Assembly (NCBI RefSeq): GCF_001659605.2
Contig: NC_035169.2
Location: 4,454,110 to 4,518,109, forward strand
Origin: Manihot esculenta
Lineage: Eukaryota; Streptophyta; Magnoliopsida; Malpighiales; Euphorbiaceae
Direction: 5' to 3'
Length of the DNA: 64,000 nt
The notes under the pieces: generated by a model
What the model saw: the letters and a program-made list of their open reading frames with translations, nothing else
Database searches by the model: none
Told to the model about the DNA's origin: nothing
Made by a program: the position numbers and the translations under genes
Part shown: in pieces, positions 1 to 12,400 of the stretch
How the letters are laid out: the number at the start of each line of letters is the position of its first letter
How positions within the stretch are numbered: position 1 is the stretch's first letter

Positions 1-750
1 TTGACCTTGCTTTATTTTTTTAAACCAAAAACTTGATGGATAAGCTTCTGTATTTTGAGTTATATGAATTTATGACATGCATATGCATATATGTATCAGG
101 AAAACATTCATAAACTGGTGTGATTTTTTAACGAGTGGGATGATGATTTTTGCTTAGGACAATCATGAATCCCAATTCTGGATGTTATTGGGTTTGTAAT
201 AACTGCTTTTTTAATATAACTTTTGTGAGATTGTATTATTTATTTCTTTTTTCGGAATAATAAATTTTTGTTTGAATGTTCATCAATTTGCTAGATAAAG
301 ATACATGGCAAAATAAATTTAAGGCTAAAAGTTTATATTTTCCCTGAGCTATAATTAAAAAGTCAAACAAGACTATCACTAATTTGTGAGTGAGCTACGT
401 GCTGCTCAATTTATTTGCTTTATATGAGTATAGCTTGGTGATATTTTTTATAAAAAAAAGAAAGAAATTTAATATTTTTGGCTCTCACTATATAATTTAA
501 GGATAAATGTAGCTTTTTTGCCAAATATTGAAGGTTGGCTAGCCTAAGTTTTCTCTCTCTCTGCTTAAACACTAATAAAGGATTAAAATCTCAGCGAACC
601 CCATAGGAGGGAAAAAAAAAAGTTTCCTGTATAAGAAATGATATTGTTCTAATATATATAAAATTAAACATTTTTAGGTATATACCATCCTATTATTTCT
701 AGTTTATACTGAGTTGGTTCATAGCAAAATTTCGCTACTTCCTCTAAATT
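1..750. other. AT-rich intergenic sequence
   Basis: I see no open frame with codon-like character, no RNA gene and no clear repeat boundary here. The sequence is AT-rich with homopolymer runs, as expected of plant intergenic DNA. Confidence 0.5.
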
Positions 751-751
751 T

Positions 752-1275
752 TTTTTTTAAAAGATAAAAAATTTCATTAATTCAAAAAGAACATAGAAAT
801 AATGTGAGGAGGAGGGATATCAACTTAAACTCTTTGACCTGATTATGAGCTGATATTGCTAGAATATTAGTGATATCATTCGCAGATTTATGAATAAAAA
901 CACACTTTGCTTTCTCATAACTAGATAAAAACAGTTTACAATCTTGAACCAAAAAGCCAAAAGATGATAAATCATCCAACAAACCACAATTAACTGACAT
1001 CACAAGTATCTGAACATCCAATTGGAATATCTAAGCATCCAATTGGAAAAGGACTCGATCTCATCCACACTCTTTAATCCAGCTTAATACTTCCCGAAAT
1101 GTCATAGTTTCAGCACACTTTGCATCTATCTGGTTATAAAAAGAATCTGCTCTAGTAGTCACAAAACTCCTATCATCATTCCGGATTACATAACCGAAAC
1201 CTACCGAATCTCATTGCAAGCTTAAAGAAGCGTCAATGTTCGCCTTAATCCAAATTTTAAGTGTTTCATATTTTA
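752..1275 (-). mobile_element. 5'-truncated LINE 3' end with RNase H-like domain
   Basis: Read on the minus strand, this stretch translates in pieces to the RNase H-like domain (RVT_3 type) at the C-terminus of many plant LINEs. An N-terminal part resembles the strand with a GYVIRND-like motif (about 1,160-1,250). The C-terminal part (782-1,021) has the V(F)IHKSAND motif followed by a helix. The frame is broken in the middle, near 1,020-1,080, where a short duplication (CCAATTGGA twice) sits. After the stop the minus strand runs into an A-rich tail (plus-strand T run at 752-761), as expected of a LINE 3' end. Loss of the 5' part is typical of target-primed insertion. I infer a dead fragment. 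The right boundary is approximate and I did not identify a target-site duplication. Confidence 0.6.
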
Positions 1276-1403
1276 GATTCAGACTTAAAACTTTTGATGG
1301 AGAAAATATATCATCGCATCTCAAAGGAATAGAAATTACATTTAAAATTTTGTTACATATAAAGATTAAACTTAAGACTTTACAAGAATCAATTTAATGC
1401 ATT

Positions 1404-1510
1404 TATCACCCAAAACCCTAACCTGTAGATTCTAAATTCTAAAGTTTAAACCCTAAAATCCAAAGTTCTAAAACTCAAACTCCAGATCCAAAACTCTAAA
1501 TCGCAGAGGT
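1404..1510. repeat. Degenerate CCCTAAA-like stretch
   Basis: The segment has several imperfect copies of AACCCTAA/ACTCTAAA-like words, spaced irregularly. It resembles the degenerate telomere-like sequence found in many plant intergenic regions. There are too few exact copies to call an interstitial telomere. Confidence 0.35.
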
Positions 1511-2521
1511 TATGGTTTTTGGATTGATTATCAACAAGAACCTACCAAATGTAGAAAGTGGGATAATTTGCAACTTACCCTCGTAAAGTATGCAATAAGG
1601 TATTATTATTATTGAAATGATCTATTAGTAACATTACACATAATAAAATGTAGTAAAAATTATTTAGTAATTTTAATAATTAAAAATTTATTAGCTTATT
1701 TTTTTTCAATTATTTTACTATCTAAAAAATTATTAAATTTGTGGCGATATAATTATATTGTAAAATTAAGAATACAATGTCAATAAATTAATCAATATAG
1801 TGAATTTAAATTTGAAGTAATAATAATGTTAAAAAATTTCACAAATCATAAAAATTAAATGTAACATTGGTAATTTGATATTGATAATTAAAATTATCCT
1901 CTCAAATTCTTAATGACACAAATACTTGTAATATTATATTATACATAGTAATAAATAAATAAATTAATTAAATTATAAATTAAATAATAAATATAAATAG
2001 CATGCATTCGTAAAAGAAACTAATATAATAAATATTTATATACTTTTATTAGTAATTTTACATATCAACGGTAACTGATAATTTTTTTTTTTAAAATATA
2101 ATTTATCAATCACATGAAATATATTAACTCGCTGGCGAAAACCTTTCATTTTCCTGACTCGAATAACTGATGGATGAATCCCAATCATCCGCAATTTCTT
2201 TATTAGTGTTCCCTAACTTCTCTTTCTTCGATTCCTGACGCCTCTGCCCCTAATTGTGAGTAATTTATTTATCTTATTAATTTTTAAAATTTTGGTTTCC
2301 AATATATAAGATTGTCGATGGAGGATCTTGCCATCCACCAAAGTTTAGATCTACTGTGTTGATGATGGAGGGAGTAGAATATACCTCCCCTAACACTTTT
2401 TTGCATAGAAAAGAAGCAAAGTTGCTAAACTTGCACTCTCAGGCATTGTTAAAAAAAAAAAATGGAGGATGAAGACCTCCTATTATAATTCTCTTCAACC
2501 TTTCTTGTTTGTTTGTTCTGG

Positions 2522-2597
2522 ATTGCTGTGATGTTGTCTTATAAAATAGATATTTTCAAATTGCTGTGATGTTGTCTTATAAAATAGATATTTTAAA
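2522..2597. repeat. 38-bp tandem duplication
   Basis: Two almost identical 38-bp units lie head to tail (2,522-2,559 and 2,560-2,597), each beginning ATTGCTGTGATG. The near identity suggests a recent slippage or unequal-exchange event. No gene is affected. Confidence 0.8.
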
Positions 2598-2599
2598 AT

Positions 2600-3300
2600 T
2601 GATGGTTATTATTTGAATGATAGTCGAATCTATTTAATTTTGTTTTTTTATTCATATAAAAACTGATTTTCATTAATAATTTTATTTAAAAAATTTAATT
2701 TTTCTGTTATTATATTTCAAATATTATCATAAAAATAATAAAAAATTTAGATAGTAGTACTCAACATATAAAATTTAAATGGGTATAAGTCTAATTAAAT
2801 AGTTGTAAAGATCAAATAAGTTTAATTTATTTTTTTTATTAAATAAATTTAATAATTTTATTGAAGAGCCAAATAAATTATAATTTAATATAATATTATT
2901 TTTTAATTATAAAATATTATTTTTAATAATACAATATTATTTTTTATTAACAAAATTTTCTTATTGCATTTTTTAAATTTAAATTATTTATATGTATTTT
3001 TAAAAATTTTTATATTCATTAAAATATTGTCAAAGCTTATCTAATTCTTAATAAAAATATAAAAATTTAATTGATAAAAAAATTAAATTAAGCTTATTTA
3101 TTCTGAATGGGTTTAATTTAACTAATTTCCAAATTCAAATTTAATATCAACCTTATTAACTTTTAAAATCTGAATTCGACGTCCACAGTTTTATTTAATT
3201 ATACGAATCTGAATTAAATAATATTTCTTTTAATTAAAGATTCAGAAAATACCAGCAAAACTATACAAAAAGAGCTTACGCGGCAGACAGAAACTGACGA
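2600..3300. other. AT-rich spacer upstream of the M16 peptidase gene
   Basis: Very AT-rich sequence with many A/T runs and no supportable gene. Its right end leads into the proximal promoter of the gene that starts at 3,460. Confidence 0.5.
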
Positions 3301-3310
3301 CTGCACACTA

Positions 3311-3316
3311 CACGTG
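3311..3316 (+). promoter_or_regulatory. G-box (CACGTG)
   Basis: A palindromic CACGTG lies about 145 bp upstream of the M16 peptidase start codon, in a local CG-containing patch within otherwise AT-rich DNA. Plant bZIP and bHLH factors bind G-boxes, and the flanking bases (CACGTGGG) also suit an ABRE-like element. Function is inferred from position and motif only. Confidence 0.45.
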
Positions 3317-3363
3317 GGAATTCCATATCAGAGGATTCTCCCCTCCACGCTTACACCTGTGTG

Positions 3364-3371
3364 GATATAAG
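3364..3371 (+). promoter_or_regulatory. Probable TATA box of the M16 peptidase gene
   Basis: GATATAAG lies 89 bp upstream of the start codon. A pyrimidine-rich leader (about 3,405-3,445) follows, which would be the 5' UTR. Spacing fits a start of transcription near 3,395-3,405. Confidence 0.45.
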
Positions 3372-3459
3372 ACAAACTATTTTCTCAGCGAAAGAAACCA
3401 TTCTCATCTTTTTCTTCCCTTTTTTCTTGCTCTCTCTCCGTCTCTAGAACAGAAGAAAA

Positions 3460-6400
3460 ATGGCGGTGGAGATATTGAAGCCAAGAACGGACAAGAGAGA
3501 TTACAGGAGAATCGTTCTCAAGAATTCACTTCAGGTGCTTCTTATCAGCGATCCCGAAACCGATAAGGCATGTTTTCTCTTCCTTTTAAATTTCACACTT
3601 CTTGCTTATCGAGTTCGACTGATCTAACTGCTCAATTCTGATTCTTATCCCCTTTCAGTGTGCTGCTTCCATGAATGTCAGTGTTGGCTCCTTTAGCGAC
3701 CCTGTCGGCCTCGAAGGCCTTGCCCATTTTCTTGGTCATTCCTCTTTCTCTCCTTTTTCTTTCTATATATTATTAATGTTGAAGTTTTCTTATATTTTCT
3801 TTTTAATGTGACGAGGCAGAGTGGATATTTCTTTTCTTTGGAAAATGATTATTTAGTCCAAGTATCATAAAAATTTATTAGTTAGTTTATAAATTTTTAA
3901 AAATATACTAAAATGATCCTAACTTTTTTTAAAAGGTATATTAATTAATGGCTCTTTTAATTTTAGTTTAAGTATTATAAAAGGTCTAAAATACTTACAA
4001 AATTGGAGAGCCTAATTAGTAGTACCTTGTTGTATAATTTTTGTTCACTTATCTTTTATAAAAGACAACCTCTTTGTCGAAATATCTATTAGTATTTAAT
4101 AAAATCTAATATGCCCATAATTCTTATTTATTTTATTTTTTCACATAAATTTTTTTTATTAATTTTTTAATTATATTTATTGGGATATTTCTATAAATAG
4201 CTTGTATATAATTAAGTATTTATGTGATATGATTGGAATATAATTAAGTATAATTAGAAGATTGATTTATTTTGGTTCCTATTATATTTTCTTTTTAATG
4301 TGACGAGGCAGAGTGGATATTTTCTTGTTCAGATTTCTTTTCTTTGGAAAATTATTGTTTAGTCTCTATATCACATAAACTTGTTAGTTAGGCCATCGAT
4401 CTAAAATAAATATATTAATTAGTTGAATTTTAGTTTAAATATTACAAAAAGTCTAAAATACTCTCGAAATTGGAGAGACTAATTAGTACTACCTTGTCGT
4501 ATAAATTTTTATTCACATTGTTTTTTAACAAAAAGTTAACCTCTCGTTATTATCAAAATATCTATTAGTATTTAATAAAATTTAATGTTGACATAATCTT
4601 TATCCATTTTATTTTTTCACATATGTTGGGAAAGACAATTTTTTTATTAACTTTCTAATTATATTTATTTTAAAAATATTAAATTTTATTAGATATTAAT
4701 ATATATTTTGACAATAATGAGAGGTTGTTTTGGAAATAAAATAAAATTAAATAAGATTATAACGGTCAATTTATATATTAATTATGTGTAAAAAAAAGTG
4801 GACAATGAGTTTGAGAAAATTAAATAAAGGAAAGATGGATAGAAACTATGTGATGGAGGAAGTATATTTTTTATAAAATTGAGAGACTAGCCAATGAGTT
4901 TTTTCAAATCAGAGGGACTAAATAATAAAATATTTAATTACTAAAATTAATTTAGAGACTAATTACTAGAATTTTTAAATGTTAGAATGTTTTAATCTAT
5001 TTTTCAAAATAGAGGGCCAACTAATGAGCTCTCCCTAATATAGGACTAAATGGTAATTTTTCCTTTTTTTTCTTTGGTATCTGTTTTCTATCTTTGGGTC
5101 TTACTGTGTTTGCCTCGAAGGCCTTGCCCATTTTCTTGGTCATTCCTCTCTCTCTCCTTTTCTTTCTTTATATTTATGGATGATGAAGTTTTCTTTCTTT
5201 CTTTCCGTTTTCTTTTTGGTAACTATTTTTCTGTAATTTTGTTTTTCTATTTTCTGTCTTTGGGTCTTACCGAATTGTTTTGCAGAGCATATGCTATTTT
5301 ATGCTAGTGAAAAATATCCGTTGGAGGATAGTTACTCCAAGTACATTACAGAGGTACTTGCTTTAATGGCTTAAAAAGTTATACTGGCTTCTCTCCTTTT
5401 GAGTTAGTTCAGTATGTAGTGCTCCAACTTACTATTTGTTTTTTTTCAACAAGGGGTTCACGGCTTGTTCCTTATGTTGGTATTTTTCTTTGTTATATGC
5501 ATTTGAATTTGAAATATGCGTTAGCGTTTCTGAGTGTGAATTATGTAAGGGATTAATGTATTCAATTGTCACTTGATGCTGGCTATAACTTAATGGCTTA
5601 AGTTGTATCTTGTTCTCTCCTTTGAGTTGGTACAGTGTCCAGCGTTCCAATTTACTTTTTTTCTTTTTTTTTTTTCTCCCAAAATAAGGACTTCACTGCT
5701 TGCTCCTTATCTGGGTCTATTTTTTATTTGATATTATCAAATTAATTTGAAATATGCATTAGCATTTCGTGTGTGAATTGTGTAACACATATTATTGTAG
5801 CTTGATCCTCGCAGTGGATTTGTAATGGCCAATGCAATACTGACTAATACTTCATTTGTACTTTTGATGATTTCTGTTACTCAAATCTGTTCTGTGTGTA
5901 TTTTGTCTGCCTGATGCTTAGCATGGAGGCATCACCAATGCTTTTACATCTTCTGAGCACACCAACTACCATTTCGATGTCAACGCTGATTGTTTTGAAG
6001 ATGCTTTGGACAGGTAAATCCAGGTTCCCTTTTGCTGATAGTTTGTTATTTTCATCAGTGTCCTCATAAGGTTTGTGAGCCGGTTTTCACATATGATGTA
6101 CTGTTCAGGTTTGCACAGTTCTTTATTAAACCATTAATGTCACCCGATGCAACAACAAGAGAGATTAAGGCTGTTGATTCTGGTTAGCTTTCATGTCCAG
6201 TAGCCACTCTCTTTGATCAATATAAATTGTTTTATTCCCTAATTTCTAAGTTCTGTAATTCTCTTTTCTTATTACTGTCAAGTGTTACTTATTCTTATAT
6301 TTCGTTTACCATACAGAGAATCAGAAAAATTTATTGTCTGATGCTTGGAGAATGAACCAGGTTTCAACTGCAGCCCTTGCTTACTTACTTTTGGCCATCT

Positions 6401-9400
6401 TATAATCTGAGAGTTGGTGTGCACACATATTTTCCTTAGGTGAAGTTAAATGATGAAACTTGATGGATGTGAGCTTGTGTGTATTCCATCAAAACATCCA
6501 TCTGGTAGAGATGAATAAAGGAGAAATTGAAAAGTCCAGTGCAATAAGGAGAGTTTCTTTTTTAAAACAAAACCTTTTAATGAAAGAGTTTCTAAAACCC
6601 TGACTTCTATAATGGAGGATGATTCTGCTTATGCTCTTTGATGATTCTATAATTTTTCATCGGCTACTATCTTATATTCTAAATACTCTTAGTCCATGAC
6701 TCCATGCTAGTGTCTATTTTTCTGTTACATTTAATGGTAAGTTCTGCTTCCTTTCTACTAAAGTTTTCTTGTGTTTGACTTTTCATAGTTTCTTTCATTT
6801 GTAAAAGAAAGGAGTAATTTTGACAATGAATCTTGGTCTTATTGGTTGTCTTGTCTTGGCTTGGTTGGAGGGACCATCTCTATTTTACACAGAAAAATTC
6901 AGATTACGTTAACACAACAGCATTGAATATTTGGTTGCCTTTTATATAGTAGTACTAGATTTATTGCAATTGATTGGCGAAATGGGGAGACTTTGTGGGA
7001 TTTTATGTTACAAGCTTAAATGTGGGAATCCTTTATGCCCATGCATTCTACTTTTATGTTTGCAAGTTTTTGAATAGATATAGTTTTCCACAAATTTTAG
7101 AATAGATATATCGATTGCTGGTTTCTTCTTATTGGGCAGGCTAGAGATACATTGAATTTTTTATTCTTAAAAAATTCACAAAAGAGGTGGCCTAAACCTT
7201 CCAACTTAAATGCAGGAAAAACATGATACAATAACTTCTTTCCTTCAAAGTCTACTAGCTAACTTATGTTCTGGTAGGGTGCCTGGCCTCCACTTACTGG
7301 ATAGTCCACTAGCTAACTTGTTTGCAACCATCGCAGTGCATTTAGTGGATGATAGTTTATGCCTGTTGGATAGTAGAGGAGAAAAACTGTAGGACTTCAA
7401 GATTAAATATTGCTTCAATTTAAGTTTTAACATCTCTAAAACTGTGGAATACTGAACATATGGTTACACAATTTTTATATGTACTTTATTCCTTCATGTG
7501 GCATTTCATGTGTCATTGTTTTGAAGTATTTCTATAATTAATGTACTTCAAACTGATTTTCTCTGAGGTATTTGATACTATATGCAGCTTCAGAAACATC
7601 TAAGTGATGAAGGCCACCCATATCATAAATTCAGTACAGGTAAACTATGTTGATTATAGTTTACACCTGGATGTGTAATTTCCTCCTTTCTCCTTTAATA
7701 AAATTCCTCTTCTTCTCCTTTTACAAAAAAAAAAAAAATGATAATTTGCACAATGATGTAAATGCCATATATTCAGGCACTTGGGAGCCCATTGGCTAGT
7801 TTGACTTTGTCTGTTCCTTTCTAAGTCATCATGACTGAATCTTTGAAGGATTGATTAATGATATTTTCAACTCTGTTGAGTTCATAATCAAAGCCAACTC
7901 TTTCTTCTGGGAAATTGGATGTCATTATGGACGTTTGACATTTATTTTTAGGAATGACTGCTGCTGATTTATGTTTTCCATAGCGGACGCTATAAAATTC
8001 TGAATGAATCAGTTTTACAACAAAAATTGGTTTTTATATCAAGGAAGTGAGAATCTCTGTATTTTCTTGAAATGTGTCTAGTCTTTGTTGACCTATAGGG
8101 AATTGGGATACTCTTGAAGTTCGGCCTAAAGCAAAAGGGTTGGATACGAGACAAGAGCTTATTAAATTCTACGAGGAAAATTATTCAGCCAATCTCATGC
8201 ATCTAGTGATATATTCTAAGGGTTAGTAGAAATGCCTGCCTCCTGCATTTATAGCTTAATTCATTCACTTGTTTACAATGATGATTACATTGCCTTGGAA
8301 AACTTCAGAAAGCCTTGACAAAATTCAAATCCTTGCTGAGGACAAGTTCCAGGAAATAACTAATAAGGATAGAAGCCGTTTTTCTTTTCCTGGTCAGCCT
8401 TGCACATCGGAGCATTTACAGGTACTTTATAGTACTGGTATAGACATGTAGTTATTATCCTTTGCATGTCTTGGACATTTTCAATTTTTTTTTGGTGGAA
8501 AGAAAATGTGATACAACCATAATTACTAGATTTTTATAAGACTACTTCATATTTCCTTTATTCCTGGTTGTTGAGATTATTTCTGTAAATAGGGATATGA
8601 TTGTGTGATAATTAGGGATATGATTGTGGGATATGATTGGGATATGATTAGGGAATTAATTTATTTTCTTACCTAGTGTGTACCCTTGTAAGTAGTATAT
8701 ATACCCCAATTAGCTTGAGGGGAATAATCAAGTATTTTCTCTCAAACCTATGCTCTCCTTTTCTTCTTTTCATCAAAATTTCATGGTATCATAGCCAAGA
8801 AATTTGGTTCACCTTTGAGTGTGACTTTCTAGAAATCAGTTAGTCTCACCACCCAATCTATTCTCCACGCCGGCCTCCGATCTACTTTCCTGCGAAGCGC
8901 CGCCTCCAGACGTGCTGCCACGCGCCACCCTGCACAGACTTGTTTCCGGCCACGCGACGGCGCGTGAACCACTTTCTGGCGACCATTTCACGCAGGCGAT
9001 TCTTCTCCCAGCTTCGCCCGGCTCCGGCGACCAAAGCCCAGTAGGTGCGGTCGTCAGATCAGCTCGCCTTCATACGTCCTCCATCCACGCGCGGACGCGT
9101 GCACCACTTTCCGGCGACCGTTTCATACCGGCGATTCCTCTCCCAGCTTCGCCCGGCGCCGGCGACCAAAGCCCAATAGGTGCAGTCGTCAGATTTACTA
9201 TTCACAGGCGTTCTTTTTGGCAGATTCGGCTCCTCCTTGCAGATTCGGGTCCCTACCCAGTCCTTTGTTTCAGATCTCTCTGGACATGTCTGAGAATCAA
9301 AACACCCTCAATACAGATTCAGATTCAGTCTTCATGGCCCAATCAAATATTGCCCATTCTAGTAATTCTTTTACTTATCTAACCAAGTCTTTACCCATTG

Positions 9401-12400
9401 GTTCATGGATCCTCGACTCCGGTGCTTCTGATCATATCTCTAGTAATCCCTCTCTTTTCTCTACTCTTGTTTCACCTTCCACACCATCTAAAGTCACATT
9501 AGCTAATGGTTCACAAACTCAAGTTAAAGGGATCGGTAACGTATATCTCCTTCCTTCTATCCCCTTAACTAATGTTTTATTTACCCCAGACTGCCCATAC
9601 AACCTAATCTCTGTTAGCAAATTGACTAAAGATCTTCATTGTTCAGTCATCTTTACTACTGAATCTGTGGTTGTGCAGGACCGGAGTACTGGAAAGATGA
9701 TTGGAGCAGGATATGAGTCACAAGGATTGTACTATTTTTCCACTTCTAATTCTCCAATTGCTTTTGTGTCTTCCACCTCCGCTGAACTCAGTCATAGTCG
9801 TTGGGGACATCCAAGTCTGAACAAGTTACAAAAACTGGTTCCTAGCCTATCTTCCTTGCCTTCTTTAGAATGTGAGTCTTATCAACTCGGGAAGCAAACT
9901 CGAGCTTCTTTTCCCAAGCGAATCAATAATAGGGCTAAGTCTATGTTTGACATTGTGCATTCAGATATTTGGGGTCCAAGTCGGGTTAGTACAACTCTGG
10001 GATTTCAATATTTTGTTACCTTTATTGATGACTATTCTCGTTGCACTTGGCTTTTTCTAATGAAGAATCGTTCTGATTTGTTCCCTATTTTTCAAAGGTT
10101 TTATGCTGAAATCCATAATCAATTTGGTACTCGCATTAAGATACTGCGAAGTAATAATGCAAGAGAATATTTGTCTTCATCATTCACTCATTTTTTGTCT
10201 ACTCAGGGTATTGCTCATCAAACTTCTTGCTCTTATACCCCACAACAAAATGGAGTTGCCGAACGGAAAAATCGACATTTAATTGAAACAGCCCGCACTT
10301 TACTCCTACATCACAATGTTCCGTTGCGTTTTTGGGGAGAAGCTGTCCTCACCGCCTGTTACTTGATTAACCGAATGCCTTCCTTTGTTTTGCAGTATCA
10401 AAGTCCTCATTCTGTCCTATTTCCTAGCCAGAATACCATCCAGTTGTCTCTGCGTGTTTTCGGATGTATATGCTTTGTTCATGATCATACTCCTGGCAAA
10501 GACAAACTCCAACCTAAATCAGTTAAATGTGTCTTTCTTGGCTACTCACGGCTTCAAAAAGGTTACAAATGCTATGATCCTACTACTAACATATATTTTG
10601 TCTGCAGATGTCACATTTTTTGAAATCTCTCCTTACTTTTCTTCTAGTTCAACACACAAAATTTTTGTCCCTAGCGCTTTGCCTGTACCTCCAGCTTCTA
10701 TTTCATCTTTACCACAAGTGTGTCCATCTCCCACTCCTATGCCACCTCTTCAGACCTATACACGTTGGTCTCACCCATCTGCTAATAACAATGACATTTC
10801 TCTCCCTAATGCAGGTACTTCTAATGACTCACCTCCCGCTCCATCATCACCTACTTCGGTCATGCCTTCAACTACAGCAGCTACTCCTCCTCTTGCTCTT
10901 CGAAAAGGTATTCGCTCTTCCCGAAATCCTCATCCCATTTATAATTTTGTGAGTTACCATCGTTTGTCTCCTTCCTATTATACCTTTGTCTCTGCTGTGT
11001 CTACTGTCTCCATACCCAAGACAGTTAGAGAAGCATTGGATCATCCTGGTTGGTGTAATGCCACGGTTGAGGAAATGACTGCTCTGCATAACAATGGAAC
11101 TTGGGAACTGGTATCCTTACCACCTGGTAAGTCTACTGTTGGTTGTCGATAGGTTTACACAGTTAAGGTGGGACCTGATGGCAAAATTGATCGCCTTAAA
11201 GCTCGCCTTGTAGCTAAAGGTTACACACAGATTTTTGGGCTTGATTACAGTGATACTTTCTCTCCCGTAGCTAAAATAGCTTCTGTTCGCCTCCTTATCT
11301 CATTGGCTGCAATTAATCACTGGACCCTGCATCAACTGGACATTAAAAATGCCTTTGTTCATGGAGAGCTCGCTGAAGAAGTTTATATGGAGCAACCTCC
11401 AGGGTTTGTTGCTCAGGGGGAGTCAGTTTTAGTATGTCGTCTTCGGCGCTCTTTGTATGGACTAAAACAGTCTCCAAGAGCATGGTTTGACGATTTAGCA
11501 CTGTAGTTCAACAGTTTGGAATGTCTCGAAGTAATTCTGATCACTCCGTATTTTTTCGTTATAATGGTGATAGATGCATCTACTTGGTGGTCTATGTTGA
11601 TAATATTGTCATTTCAGGAAATGATCATGATGGAATCTCTCAGCTTAAGCAACATTTGTTCAGTTATTTCCAAACTAAAGATCTGGAGAAACTGAAATAC
11701 TTCTTGGGAATTGAAGTGGCACAGTCTAAAACAGGTATTGCAATTTCTCAACGGAAATATGCTTTGGATATATTGGAAGAAACAGGCATGTTAGACTGTA
11801 GACATGCGGACACTCCCATGGATCCAAATGTTAAGCTTGTTCCTGAACAGGGGGAGCCACTTAAAGATCCTGCTAGATACAGAAGATTAGTAGGCAAACT
11901 CAATTATCTCACTATCACACGACCAAATATTTCCTTTGCTGTAAGTGTGGTTAGTCAATTTTTTCAAACTCCATACAGTAGTCACTGGGATGCAGTCATT
12001 CGCATTCTTAGATATATCAAAGGAGCTCCAGGACAGGGTCTACTCTATGAGGACAATGGTCACTCACAAATTGTTGGCTATTCTGATGCAGATTGGGCAG
12101 ATTCCCCTTCAGATAGATGATCTACTTCAGGATATTGTATTATGATTGGAGGGAATCTCATATCCTGGAAAAGTAAAAAATAGAGTGTGGTTGCAAGATC
12201 AAGTGCAGAAGCAGAATATCGAGCTATGGCTTTAGCAACATGCGAACTCATCTGGTTGAAACAACTCCTTCAGGAATTGAAATATAGTGATACTGGCCAA
12301 ATGAAGTTGATATGTGATAATCAAGCTACCCTCCATATTGCATCAAATCCAGTTTTTCATGAGAGGACGAAGCATATAGAGGTGGATTGCTATTTTATTA

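Noticed and set aside
1404..1510. Interstitial telomere
   Set aside because: CCCTAAA words are few and degenerate; this kind of sequence is frequent in plant intergenic DNA.
5050..5307. 85-codon Phe/Ser/Leu-rich plus-strand frame
   Set aside because: It is T-rich intron 2 sequence with the duplicated exon 2 tail read in another frame. Composition explains it, and no membrane-protein family fits.
8912..9382. 156-codon frame in the leader of copia A as a separate gene
   Set aside because: It arises from the GC-rich 135-bp repeat and overlaps the start of the protease frame. No gag or other domain is seen.
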